64,000 nucleotides of DNA from NCBI GenBank assembly GCA_018389105.1, contig JACATO010001130.1, positions 59,310 through 123,309 on the forward strand, written 5' to 3'. The position numbers were made by a program, and so were the translations under genes. Origin of the DNA: Nautilus pompilius. Its lineage: Eukaryota > Mollusca > Cephalopoda > Nautilida > Nautilidae. The notes under the pieces are model-generated. The model did not search any database, had not been told where the DNA came from, and worked only from the letters and a program-made list of their open reading frames with translations. This document shows, one piece after another, positions 21,028-32,928 of this stretch; within the stretch, counting starts at the first letter, position 1; each line of letters starts with the position of its first letter.

Positions 21028-21568
21028 AAGATTTAGCCTTCACTGCAACTCAGGGGACGCACTCATTCGACGGGAACCTATAACGCAGCCAGCCCACAAA
21101 CATCGTGGAAAGGGATCACTACGGCGATGGACGTGAGGTGATCCGGACTGGAATTCCATAGGATAAACGTACCAAACCGCATGTTCCATGGATGTACCCT
21201 GACGGCAATGAGATATAGAGACGAAATTCTAGATCTATGCCAGACCATACGCAGGCAGATACAATCGGAAAACTTTAATTTATTGGGCAATAACGCTCGT
21301 CTACATAGGGCACGTGTATTGACCAATATCTTCGAGACGAAGCCATTACCCGTATGTTATTGCCGTCTCGTTCGCCTGAGATAAATTCTATTTAGAAAGC
21401 TTGGAATTCTCTAGAAAGATGTTTCTGTAAGATCACTCCATTAACTGCAAATTCTCTGATAAGACAATAGAATTTATTTCCCACCACTCTTTTTGATAAA
21501 ATTATAAACAGCATGCAAAATCGCTGTGAGTCAGGTATTACCGTCAGGGGGCGCCATATCCTCCTATT
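21028..21568 (+). pseudogene. Tc1-like transposase catalytic domain, inactivated
   Basis: Successive frames read RFSLHCNSGDALIRR (from ~21032), then NIVERDHYGDGREVI (from ~21103), then HGCTLTAMRYRDEIL, NFNLLGNNARLHRARV (the block from 21181), then EAITRM, PSRSPEINSI and KAWNSLERCF. The end reads INSMQNRCESGITVRGRH at ~21510-21560. Order and motifs are those of the DD34E catalytic core of a Tc1-type transposase. The second catalytic Asp is replaced by Asn (21289-21291). The Glu position is a TAG stop (21393-21395). The distance between them is one base short of 34 intervening residues, so a 1-bp deletion explains the frameshift. The N-terminal DNA-binding part was not found. Confidence 0.88.
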
Positions 21569-23267
21569 GACTACGGTTTTGCTTGTTTTCCTGTAAACTT
21601 CTAAAAAAATTATTTGTAATTTACATATTTCTTAGATAGAAGTTGTATTACACGAAAACGTTTGTTTTCATTATTTGGTGAACAAAACAACATTTTTGAA
21701 ATCGTTTCTGTCCTTTTTTGTTTGTTTCTTAACTTCTAGAAACTTTTGTATCTGATCTAATTTGCTGCATATTTCCTGTGCAAAAACATTTTAATGATGA
21801 TTTGTTCAATATATGCATTTATTAATTTTTAATTTTGTTTTATCAATAATCTATTTTCGCTTTTATCGGTTCTCGCTGTCAGCCTTTTTTCTGTAGAATG
21901 GATAAAAAAACAGAGTTTGAAACAATGACGACCCAAATTCGGGAAGAATCTGGGCGATCGACTAATGAATATAGCAAAACACTAGCCCTTAAGCTGCTCT
22001 AGGACAAACAGTGGTCAGGAATGGTGCTTTGTATTTATCAGGCGCCAGCTGAACAAGTACTATGCGGAGTGACTCTTAACCCTCTTCATCCCTACCTATT
22101 ATAGGCTGGCTTCGTAGCGGCACAGGGCCGTCTTTGAATCGTCTGTATTGGATAATACCCAGTTTTAGCGCGTGCAGTTCTGTCCCCCTGACCGACAAGG
22201 GTGGCTCGGTGCAGCGCACATCGTAACGCTGGGCGCGAGAAGACACTAAGGGCCACGAGTCCGACCGGGAAATCGCCACTATATCAGATGCAAAAAAAAA
22301 AGGAAAATTACTTTCAAAATCCAAATCCACCATCACTGGATTCTCCATCAAAACAAACGGAGAAGGCACAGCTGAGTGGTGTGGTATGGATGATACACCC
22401 AAACTTACGGATCTTTTGGGAGGACTGCAGAAGGGCGAACCGACTTCGCCCTTTTACAGGTAAAGGTGAACGAGACCCTGATTTTGGAGACATTCATTTT
22501 TCTCTGAGTATTAAATACGGCTGTTGCGGGGAAAACATAATTATAAACAAATTTTCTATTGCAAATTTAAGACTTAATATTAGAAACTGTTTTTTGAAAT
22601 TCTGACAACATAAATAAATACTTTCATTGCAGTCATTAAAGGTGAGGAAATTGATTTTTTTTAAAATTCTTTTTCTTCACCATTATTGTTGGCTACCAGA
22701 AATATGGGCGAACTTAGTGGTATGTATATCACCAGCAGTCGGCAGATGTTAATAGTTTTTCCGTGCTCGCAGAACTGATTGAATAATATTTCTGCGTGCA
22801 AGAAGCAGGTCGAATCCCGTTTGATGTGCCCTGCGACTGCCTACAGGCAAGTGTGGAATATCGCTGACTTCAGCGGGTGAAGAACTTACAAGAACTCTCT
22901 TAATTGATAGCGGGAAGAAATCGGAGTATCCGGAAAAAGCTCATTCGGACCGGACTGGAGAGAAACCAAGATAGTTCGATCTTAGTGAATAAAATGATTT
23001 GTATATGGGATTTCCATTGGAGAGTTGTTAAGGATATTTAAGTTTCTAGTGAATGCAAATGGCGCGACAAGAATTGAGTCTCCTGCATCAAAAAAAAAAA
23101 CACATCTACACTTCTACGTCTTCTCTATCTTTTCACAGTTCATTCGATCCGACGCGACTGCTCAACACCTGATGTGATTATTGCATTGCAAGCTCCAGGT
23201 GAATAGATCGGCTGTCGGTATCTTGAAGTAAACCGCGTTTTTATTTCTATATTTCCAATTAATCTCT
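21569..23267. other. Unannotated AT-rich stretch
   Basis: Open frames at 22076-22402 (minus, 108 codons) and 22201-22605 (plus, 134 codons) overlap and match nothing known. No further repeats or RNAs recognised. Confidence 0.45.
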
Positions 23268-23282
23268 CCATCTCCATCTCCA

Positions 23283-23360
<78 letters not shown>
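23268..23360. repeat. (CATCTC)n / (CT)n microsatellite
   Basis: Starts as four CATCTC units and continues as about 70 bp of perfect (TC)n. It lacks the TGACGTC core. Confidence 0.97.
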
Positions 23361-23362
<2 letters not shown>

Positions 23363-25392
23363 GTGTCCACACAACGGGAGCGAACAACAATAATTAAATA
23401 GTAATGTGTGAAACAGAATTATTTTCCAGGATCTTAATTGGTTCATACAATCGCAAGATTGCGACTGTTTTTCTTTCTTGTCTCCATTATGTCGATGTCT
23501 GAGGCTCTGCAGGACGCAGTCCGTAGCCGTCCTCTTTACACTCGTGCCTTCCACCAACTCGTTTCCAACTAACCAAAGAAGCCATTCAGGTAAAACCTGA
23601 TAAACTACGATTATTTCCAATTAAAAGCTCGGCGGGTAGTTTTAATTTTCGCCGCGGGCTAGCGCCGGCTCCGACCTTGGACTTCAGACTCGCGACCAGC
23701 GCCATGTTGGGAGAGAACGGCGTTAGGCGAGTAAGGGCGACAACTTTTCTACGTCACCAGCCGTCGAAGACAAGAGGAGATGACGCCGATAAGGAACAAT
23801 CAGCGAATCGGTAATAATAAAACAAAGCTGCCATTGGCATTTTTCTCAGAATTATTTCTTTTTCCACCAATATAAACTAATTCAAACACGGGTCGGTAGT
23901 CAGTGGAGCGTGAGTCTGTATCTAGAATTCGTATTCGATTGGCGACTTTCGGATACTTTTAAATTTTGTCAGTTTATTATAAATTTTCTTTGTTTAAATT
24001 AGAATGGACAGGTGATAATTAGGCTCCCCCGTGACCATCTCCATCCTCATTAGCGGCTACTATTACATAGACTAATGCTCAGCTTTCTAACCCACGTACT
24101 GTACATTTCTCGGGAAACGACATTCTACCTGGGCACAGCAACTACGTCAGCTTCCGTTTCTTTGGTTGTCCGCTTCCTTATCCGCTGGCGGACATTTTTG
24201 TTTCAGATCCCGAACGGCCATCGCTTTAAAAAATGATAACAACAAATGTTGTCTTATCAAAATAATTGTAACTGTTCTTGAAAACCAACAATAAAGTGAA
24301 TTATGGAGCGAACAAATCTGACCACTGTACGGTATTTAAAAAAAAAAAAATAATAAGAATTCCAGCAGTGGTTACCTTTTACTTGTAAAAGAAACAGAAG
24401 CGAACAGATCCCGTCTAAATCTGCTAGATGAAGGTGCACGATCTACCGAGAACTTTAAAACCTTTTAAGGCCGAATTTAATTTCCAGGAATGTTGGAAGG
24501 GTGCCCTGACATGCGGAGGAATCAGAAACACATAAGGATTTGCCAAGAAAGTAAAGCCCAGCGAAATAGATATCATCCATTCGTCAGTTTTCCTTGGATT
24601 TTCCTCGGACAAGTATTTTTCCTCTTTCCCTGGACTGAATTAGGGTGCTGAACATTCTAAAGGGTTTTGAAAATATCCGGGTACATATGCAAAGTGAATA
24701 GAAATAAGGTAAAAGTTAAATTAGAGTTTACTTTCTTATCCCCCCAACCAATTTCCTCAAAAGCAGCAACACTTTCATACAGGGGGAGAGGCGCTTTAAC
24801 TACACAGGAATAACAAGAAAATTCTAGTAGGGGGAAATACCCGGGGCTTCGACGAGATCAGGATATTTCTTGCAAATATTTGCCAGCGCAATCGAGGGCT
24901 GGCGGCGACCGTTCTCTCGAGCCTCAGTTGTTGACAGTCAGCGCCGTCGACTGCAATCAAGACAGAGAGAGAGAGACCAGCGCCCCGGCTGCTCACGGCG
25001 TTTAGCGACGTGGATGGTTGCGCCGAGGTTCGAGATTAGGCAACACGGCGCGGTGGATAGGTGGCGCGCGCGCAGGCGTGCTCGTGGAGTGCGAGCGGGC
25101 AACCCGAGTTCTGGCGAGATCTGCCGCTAGGTACAGACAGACGGCGCTTCGAGCGCCAAATTTGTCGTTTTTGTTAAAGTGTCTCCGTGCCTTCTATAAA
25201 ACACCGTCCACCGGTCCGCAGTAAATACCAATAAAGGGCAAACATATAATTTCCCCTGTTGTGTCATGATCCTTTATTGCTTAGAAATTAAAATGAAGGC
25301 GACGACTTTATACATCCGCTCAAAATTGCTTTGAAGAAGCGAAACATATACAGTCACCAAACGCAAGTTTTAGGTTTGATTTACTTTATTAA
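23361..25392. other. Unannotated stretch
   Basis: A promoter-like patch at 23690-23820 has GCGCCATGTTGG (YY1-like on the minus strand), ACGTCA and ATGACGCC. 24880-25150 is CpG-rich, with (GC)n at 25059-25068 and an 86-codon plus frame of unknown product. No recognised gene. Confidence 0.4.
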
Positions 25393-25446
25393 CTCCTCTT
25401 TTTATTGTTACAGCAGCTAAAGCTGCTGAAATCTTTAAAAGAGGAG
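25393..25446 (+). other. Long stem-loop
   Basis: CTCCTCTTTT (25393-25402) pairs perfectly with AAAAGAGGAG (25437-25446). CAGCAGC (25411-25417) pairs perfectly with GCTGCTG (25422-25428) around a TAAA loop. A symmetric 8-nt internal loop separates the two helices. The 54-nt fold could be a structured RNA, a small miRNA-like precursor (short, with a tight loop) or a DNA cruciform. Expression is unknown. Confidence 0.5.
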
Positions 25447-27627
25447 GAGAAGACTAGGAAATTCCGATAGGATGTAGCTAAGACGGGAGGAGGACGTGTT
25501 AGTTCACTTTTCTAATAAACCAATAAAAAATATTTAAAAAAAAAAAATAGGTGTAATTCTTTTGCAAATTCTTTTCTTTATATTTTAATTCTAATATCTG
25601 AAACACAAATGTTAACTTTACCATTTTATTATTTTTCAAATTAATAATTACACGCAATAAACGTTTTGATAATTCACCCGAACCAACTTAAAGTTCGTTT
25701 CTGTTAATACCACGGTTTTCCAAATAAATTATTATGAATTTATTTCATTGTGTTGGCTTCAGAGATACTTTCCCCGGTTTATTTCTTCTCCCCCCCCCCT
25801 TCTGTCCGTTCTGTGAAGAGTTATCTTTACTTCAGTAGTTCCTTTAAGAACTCAGCCGCCATTATTGATTCGCCAAACGCTGAAGCTCTCTGGAAAATTA
25901 GTCCGAATTGACTGGACCGGGGGGATTGTCGATCCAGCGAAATACATCCGAGGTGATTGCCGGTTCGTATTGTGATCGGTGGATGTTCATTGTTCACTAA
26001 AGAGCTTTTAAGAAGATTCTTTCTGATTATACTTACCGCGACTGGGAGAAACGAGGGGTTTGGGGTCAAAAGAGCTAGCAGGATAGCGTTGATCGTTCAA
26101 AGCTTCTTTTCGTAGATTCTCCTCTTTGCGGTCCACTTCTCTAGACGTTGACTCAGTGAGATTAGTGTAGATTATTGTCATTGGTTGATTTACCTGCTGG
26201 CCGAAGGATAACATTATGTTATTGTTGTTCTTTTTGGTTAATTTTGTGTGTTTTTTTTCAACCAACGCTAAATGTAGATCAAGAGTAGTATGCTAAAAGG
26301 CGATTTACGGACCGAAATATAAATGAGCGCTTTAGCTGTGCAACATTTTGAATAGTATACTTAGATAACTTTCTATAAAGGAAGGGAGACAACTTGGATC
26401 GTGCTGTTTTCCTATTTTAGCAAATGGTCTATTGTACGTAATTTTCCGTCGTGTACCACGTACCTACGGACGACTCCCAGATTTTACTGCACAGCTAATG
26501 TCGGCTACGTCGCCGCCCACCTTCTTATACCCATAAATCTGGCTTCGCTTCAGACCAGATACGGAGGTGCTCCTTCAAAGTAAAAATGTTAGATTTCAGA
26601 TCTGTGGGTCCACGACACTGTCTCATTGGTCTCACACCTCGCTGTCTCACTTACTTCTTGTCGTGAGACTATTCATCGATCTGATTCACCACAGTTCTCT
26701 CCCCATGCTTCACGTTGGCACCCTTAGTCTGTGCGAAGCTGGAGAAGAATTCTATTAGAAATCGAAAACAAAATATACACACACATATATATATATATTT
26801 GTCGCATTTTCTCCATGTTTGTTGTGCAGCTGGAAAGACTCCAAGTAACGATTAATTAATCAGAACATTACTGGTTTAAATAAAATTTAGAAAAAAAAAG
26901 AGACGGAACTATTCTCTGGACTAGAGTGATCGCTCTGAGCTGTGTACCACAACTCAACGATCGGGTTCCAGCAGCTGCAGCTGGACCAGTCGAGAGACCC
27001 GGACCTGTGGAATACCGATAACCCGCACTATACGTACTGCATAGATACATGTAAGAAAGTTAACCCCCCCTTTTTTTTAAAATTACCTCTTTTAGCGTCG
27101 AGAATTTTCACCAGGTAAATTTACAACCCCAAGAACTGTTGGTGACGCGATAATATTAAAGAATTGCCACAATATACTCTGATAAGAATTTTAAAATAAT
27201 GAAAACAGAAAGAACCCCCCTATCATTTCTGGATTTAACATTTTCATCATTATTCTCCCGTGGACTTTTAAATTATTTACTGGTGCCTGTTGTTCCTCTC
27301 TTCTGGAAAACTCTTTTTTTATGCCATTTTTATGACCGCCATCTTTGTTTGGTGTCTGCCGGCTACGCTACACCGAGTGACACGTGAAGATGTTGTTTCC
27401 TCATCTTTAACGATGGAATAAAGATGGTTTTTCTAACCCGGAGTAGTGCGTTACACGTACAGAGCCGTTTAGGACCGAGCGTAAATCTGTCCAGCAGATG
27501 TCGTAAAATCTGGCGGATACACAGACCCTTTTTCTGTTTTTTTTTTAGAAATAAAAATATACAAGCGGAATGGTAAACACAAGAGTCTGACTCTGACAGA
27601 AGAGAAGCCGAAATGGCTTCTTCGGAC
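25447..27627. other. Unannotated AT-rich stretch
   Basis: Contains poly-A/C tracts (25540, 25790), (TA)n near 26780-26800, a twin E-box (26972-26983), a YY1-like CCGCCATCTTTG (27336-27347) and a weak CTCF-like match at 27491-27504. Nothing coding recognised. Confidence 0.4.
26972..26983. promoter_or_regulatory. Twin E-box palindrome CAGCTGCAGCTG
   Basis: Two abutting CAGCTG E-boxes form a perfect 12-bp palindrome, a possible class II bHLH binding site. No promoter context is visible. Confidence 0.25.
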
Positions 27628-27648
27628 TTATTATTATTATTATTATTA

Positions 27649-27686
<38 letters not shown>
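27628..27686. repeat. (TTA)n microsatellite
   Basis: About 59 bp of TTA/ATT repeat with one extra T at ~27651. Confidence 0.97.
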
Positions 27687-27687
<1 letters not shown>

Positions 27688-28303
27688 GTATTTGCGGTGT
27701 AGAGATAGGAAGCCTAACATTGGAGGCTTTTTTTTTAAAGGGCCAAACTGTCCCGAGATATTTATTACGGACGATAAATTCCTTAATAATTAATTCTATT
27801 TCTTCGATTGTCTGCACCTCTTCGCCTCGTTGGAAATCCTACATTTCACGCGCGGCGAACATGTTATTTAAACGGGAATTTATTGGATATTTTAAATCGA
27901 TCAGAAGGGACACTAATAACCAACTAATTTCTCGTGCTCGCCGGATCGTGTGACGGGCTGGGGGAAATAAATCGGACAATCCGACAGCTCGATGTGCATC
28001 TCGCCTGCCATCCCGCATTAGATGTGGATAAATTAATACGTATCACGTTTCAGGAATTTGAATTTATTATTTTTTTTATTATTATTATTAAAATTAAACA
28101 CCGCTAAAGTCGAATAGCGTTTTTAACATGAATTATAGCTATTTACGATCCGATTTGAACGCTAGGACTACTAACTACAAATGATCAGACCATTAAAAAA
28201 AAACAACAACAATTAGATATTGTAATGAGGATACATCGAGAAATATCGTCTTACATCTATATTTTTTTTTACAAATTCAAATGGGCTTATAACTATCTCT
28301 CAA
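27687..28303. other. Unannotated AT-rich stretch
   Basis: Short (TTA)n near 28070-28090 and A/T runs. No gene recognised. Confidence 0.5.
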
Positions 28304-28479
28304 AACCATGACGCGCAGTTGGTACCGTTATGCACAACTATGACGCGCAGTTGGTACCGTTATGCACAACTATGACGCGCAGTTGGTACCGTTATGCACA
28401 ACTATGATGCGCAGTTGGTACCGTTATGCACAACTATGACGCGCAGTTGGTACCGTTATGCACAACTATGACGCGCACG
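28304..28479. repeat. 32-bp tandem repeat
   Basis: Five full copies and a partial sixth of TATGACGCGCAGTTGGTACC followed by GTTATGCACAAC, at exact 32-bp spacing (28308, 28340, 28372, 28404, 28436, 28468). The only visible internal change is GACGCG to GATGCG in one copy. Near-identity implies recent expansion. The period is not a multiple of 3, so no long frame runs through it. Confidence 0.97.
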
Positions 28480-29794
28480 ACGGTTGTTTGTAACTCTATT
28501 GTCAGGAGATGTAAACATGATGTCCCCCCTACGATGAATTAAAGAGCATCGGTCTTAATATTTAATAATATTAATTAATGACAGTTGGGTAATGAAAAGA
28601 ATGTTTTTTTTTTTCCATATGAAGTATATTCTGTTTAATATTTGCTCAGAATGAAGCGAACGAGAATGAATAGGTGCTTAGAGACTGTTGTCTGATTTGT
28701 TTTCTTGTATGTCTTCAGTGATGACCTGTTATAGCTGTCATTAATAAACGGCATTTCTTTTGGGATGCAGCAAAGATTCTAGATTAAATCTTCCCTTTAA
28801 AACCCCGAACGATAGAATAACTTGAAAAGTAGATCTCACCAGATAGCAATTTATCTTTAAGGGCTGGCAAAAGCAAAAACTGTTTGCGGCCTGTTTTGAT
28901 AATGATGATTTTGTTGTTGTTGTTGTTTGATGCGAATTCTTGCTAATGGTTGGTTCTGATGCTGCATCGTCTATTGGGGGGGAAGAGCCCTTTTCCCCTA
29001 GATTTTCAATTGTTTTATGGTAATTACGCAATACATATTTTGCGAGCGTTATAATTGTCAGGCTAAAGGGCTATAACTCGGTCCGAGAAGATGAGCTTCT
29101 GGTTAGAGAATTAATGACAGAGCGACGCGGCCCCTTCCTCCCGACGTTTCTTTTATCTTGTCGCTCAAATGCACATCCGTCCTACTCGATGTCGAGACCC
29201 TATCAGCTCCCGATGATTCTCCTCGGCTGACCAGCTACCTTCTAATTTCTGTTAGCTACTTTGTCTCCCCAATAAACTTTCCACGGGGCCATAAGGAATG
29301 GATGGATGGATGGACCAGTTTGCGCCCTCAGACATTGAGTCCGTCGTGAATTATTCCGGTTCTGAATTCGCCCAGACTAACCGTTCGTTTTTCGCCTCTG
29401 GTGTATCTCATTACTTTTTCTTTTTGCCTTTATACTCAATGATTTCATTCCTATTTACTCGAATCCCATCCTCTTGCTCCCTACCAAAGATGTGACACGT
29501 TGCAACTCTGTCCCAGTGGTAATCTGTGCGTGGACTACGAACGTGTGACACGCGGCGATCTTTCCACTCGGCGAAGTAAATTTACTGTACGTGAGTTGAT
29601 TAACGCGGATCAGACTTTTGGATTATTCGCGAAAAGAGCTTGCGCGAGACGTTCGGTTTCCGTGTAATGTGGTGTTCAAGACGTTTCTGGTCCTCCTCTT
29701 TTCTAAGAGCTATACGACCTGAACAACTCCGGCGCCGTGATGCTTGTGGAACCAAAAAAGAGTTTGAAACGTCGGTTGGCGGGGGTGTGGGTGG
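28480..29794. other. Unannotated stretch
   Basis: Short (GTT)n at ~28911-28926 and (GGAT)n at ~29297-29312. No gene or element recognised. Confidence 0.5.
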
Positions 29795-30410
29795 GAGAGA
29801 GAGAGAGAGAGAGATGGAGAGGAGAGAGAAGAGAGGGAGAGATAGAGTGAGCGAAGAGACGAGAGAGAGAGAGAGGAGAGAGAGAGACGAGAGAGAGGGA
29901 GAGAGAGAGAGGGAGGAGAGAAGAGAGAGAGAGGGAGGAGAGAGGAGAGAGAGGAGGAGAGGAGAGAGGGGAGAGAGGGAGCGAGAGAGAGAGAGATGAG
30001 AGATAGAGAGAGAGAGAGAGGAGATGAGAAGGACATGAGAGAGAGAGAGAGAGAGAAGAGGGCGAGAGAGAGAGAGATGACGACGTCAGTCAGACGAGAG
30101 CAGGACAGGAGAGAGAGAGGGATGAGGAGAGAGAGAGTCAAAGAGATGAGGAGACGAGAAGAGAGAGAGATGACGACGTAGTATAGTCAGAGAGACATTA
30201 GAAGAGAGAGAGAGAGAGAGAGAGATGGACGACGTCAGTATTAGACAGAGAGGACAGACAGACAGACAGAGAGAGAGAGAGAGAAGAGATGAGAGAGATA
30301 GAGATGACGACTCAGTACAGACCGAGAGAGAGAAGGAGAGGAGAGAAGAGAGAAGATGACGACGTCAGTACCTACAGAAGAGACAGACAGAAGAGAGGAG
30401 AGCGGAGAGG
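29795..30410. repeat. GA-rich satellite array 4 (reverse orientation), GACGTCGTCATC core on the minus strand
   Basis: A long impure (GA)n tract (29795-30060) leads into five spaced copies of GATGACGACGTCAGTA or its derivatives (~30077, 30169, 30226, 30303, 30355). Read on the minus strand these are TACTGACGTCGTCATC, the same core as arrays 1 and 6. This is the only one of the six arrays whose purine strand is the plus strand. Arg/Glu-rich frames across it are artefacts. Confidence 0.93.
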
Positions 30411-31902
30411 AACGGTCAGCTCAAAGCCCCGTATTCACTCGGATGGTTGATGGCTCCCACCGTTTTAATCAAATAGTATTAAAAAAAAGGGGGGGGAGAG
30501 ACGACTTAGAACCGAAGTATTCCAGCTGAAGTAGGAGCTTTGGAGCGAGTGGGGGTCGGGTTTCGGATCCACAGCGGTAGCTTTGATCTGAAGCTTCTCC
30601 TACAAACATTATTAGACCAGCGACCTCTTTGGAGAGACGCAGTCACTCCGAAATCACATGACTGTGACCTTCCGCATCCACTGAGGATAATTCATGCCGG
30701 TAAAACGCACACTTTCTTCTACCAAAATAATGTCTCCATCCTTTTCTTATCATTAAAGTAAACATGGATGGAAATAAATCAATTTCTCGTTTTATAATAA
30801 GATTTTGGTGGGGGTGATTGTATCGGTTGTGTATCTATCGTCTGCTACAATCGCGCCCTTTTCGGCGCACTTATAGTAACGCCAGCCATTTTCTAGACGC
30901 CTTCAGAAAGATCCGGTCTTGCGAATATTAAATCACCAGTGAAGACCCATAAGAATAGCAGCCAAGGACATCTCGTAGATTTAGCAAATTAATTTCGGTA
31001 TATCTAACCACCTTATCTTCATCAACCGCTAATGAGTATGGAAATCGAGCGGCAAACTGGGCTAACAAAAATGGCGCTAAAGGGCGACAACTGTCGATGG
31101 CCGGCCGGGTCTGAGCTGAGTGTCTGGAGTGAAACTCTTTCTTAGACAAATCGCTCGGGAAGCCTACAGAAACAATGCATTTCCAAACATTTTTGCCGAC
31201 TTCTGCTCGGGGACGTTTGTGAGTTTTTCGTAGTATTGCATTGTGGGAAAGTTTTCTAAACTATCGGCAAATAGACACCCGGATGTAGCTCGTACACAAA
31301 AGGGTCGTGATCCCTTGGTATATGTTAGATGGCATTTTTTTTTTTTTAAAAAAAAAAAATGGTAAATAGAAGCGCTATGGCCCCGTACAAATAAATATTC
31401 AGATATTGATCGCCTTGCGCTGAACAAACAAGAAGACCCCCACCCCACCCCACTCCGGACCTTAAATTCCTTTTTGCTTAATCCGCCATAACAGTCGATC
31501 GATTTCAGTTGAGTTCGTGTAAGTAGAAATAGAGGCAGCAGCAATACTATGATTGCGTTCCTTACAATACTCGGCCTATACAAACATCGTGAGATCGTTT
31601 ATGCCCACGATGATACAATGGCGGCTTGTATCCGAGGGTCTCATTAATGAAAATGAGAGGGGGTTTCTTGACGAAAAAAGTCTTGTTGAGCAAACTATAA
31701 GCGAGCCTGCTGCGTGTAACGCGTTTGGTTGTGGGCCCCATTCACTTCCGCCTTCTCTTGTCTGCTTGTTTTTGTTTCTACTCGGACTGAAGTTATTTCG
31801 CCCTGAATCTGATGCAGTGTACCGTCTGAGTCGGGAGGGGGCGTGAGTGTAACCGCTGCGGGCGCCATCCGACCGGCACGGCGGGTATTCCATGGTTGAG
31901 TC
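30411..31902. other. Unannotated stretch
   Basis: Contains an A/T palindrome at 31333-31361 and a C-rich patch near 31436-31455. The 139-codon minus frame (31164-31583) and overlapping 97- and 105-codon frames are not recognised. Confidence 0.45.
31333..31361. repeat. T13A12 palindrome
   Basis: CA, then thirteen T, twelve A and TG, forming a near-perfect 29-bp A/T inverted repeat that could extrude as a cruciform. Confidence 0.8.
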
Positions 31903-32928
31903 TATTTTTACGACACCGCTTCAGCTTCCGTTAGTTTATACGCCAGGTGCACGCCGGGACAGTTCTGCCGGTGAGGGCGACAAAAAGGCTCAAATTCGAG
32001 GTGAGTCTCCCCGTTTCCTATTTTTACGACAACGCTTCAGCTTCCGTTAGTTTCTACGCCAGATGCACGCCGGGACAGTTCTGCCGGTGAGGGCGACAAA
32101 AAGGCTAAAATTCGAGGTGAGTCTCCCCGTTTCCTATTTTTACGACACCGCTTCAGCTTCCGTTAGTTTATACGCCAGGTGCACGCCGGGACAGTTCTGC
32201 CGGTGAGGGCGACAAAAGGGCTAAAATTCGAGGTGATGTTCCCCGTTTCCTATTTTTACGACAACGCTTCAGCTTCCGTTAGTTTCTACGCCAGATGCAC
32301 GCCGGGACAGTTCTGCCGGTGAGGGCGACAAAAGGGCTAAAATTCGAGGTGAGTCTCCCCGTTTCCTATTTTTACGACACCGCTTCAGCTTCCGTTAGTT
32401 TCTACGCCAGATGCACGCCGGGACAGTTCTGCCGGTGAGGGCGACAAAAGGGCTAAAATTCGAGGTGAGTCTCCCCGTTTCCTATTTTTACGACACCGCT
32501 TCAGCTTCCGTTAGTTTATACGCCAGGTGCACGCCGGGACAGTTCTGCCGGTGAGGGCGACAAAAAGGCTCAAATTCGAGGTGAGTCTCCCCGTTTCCTA
32601 TTTTTACGACAACGCTTCAGCTTCCGTTAGTTTCTACGCCAGATGCACGCCGGGACAGTTCTGCCGGTGAGGGCGACAAAAAGGCTAAAATTCGAGGTGA
32701 GTCTCCCCGTTTCCTATTTTTACGACACCGCTTCAGCTTCCGTTAGTTTCTACGCCAGATGCACGCCGGGACAGTTCTGCCGATGAGGGCGACAAAAGGG
32801 CTAAAATTCGAGGTGAGTCTCCCCGTTTCCTATTTTACGGACACCGCTTCAGCTTCCGTTAGTTTCTACGCCAGATGCACGCCGGGACAGTTCTGCCGGT
32901 GAGGGCGACAAAAGGGCTAAAATTCGAA
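31903..32928. repeat. 116-bp tandem repeat, nine copies
   Basis: Copies begin with TATTTTTACG at 31903, 32019, 32135, 32251, 32367, 32483, 32599, 32715 and 32831, exactly 116 bp apart. The last copy is truncated at ~32928. Diagnostic variants (ACACCGC/ACAACGC, TTTATACGCCAGGTG/TTTCTACGCCAGATG, AAAAAGGCTCAA/AAAAGGGCTAAA) show copies 1-2 repeated as copies 6-7. Seven copies contain CGAGGTGAGT, a consensus 5' splice donor. The period is not a multiple of 3, so it is not a continuous coding repeat. Confidence 0.97.

Noticed and set aside
21541..21554. CTCF-like match CCGTCAGGGGGCGC
   Set aside because: It lies in the degenerate VRGRH codons of the Tc1-like fossil, where G-rich Arg-Gly codons produce it incidentally.
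22800..22820. B-box-like AGGTCGAATCCCG
   Set aside because: No A box at a suitable distance and no T-arm pairing.
24990..25150. CpG-rich patch with GGCAACACGGCGCGGTGG resembling the SINE head
   Set aside because: Similarity is limited to the first ~20 bp, and the B box is absent.
29640..30181. 119- and 61-codon plus-strand and 143-codon minus-strand low-complexity frames
   Set aside because: Generated by the impure (GA)n tract of array 4.
28304..32928. Tandem repeats at 28304 and 31903 considered as CRISPR arrays
   Set aside because: Units are contiguous without unique spacers, and the DNA is eukaryotic.
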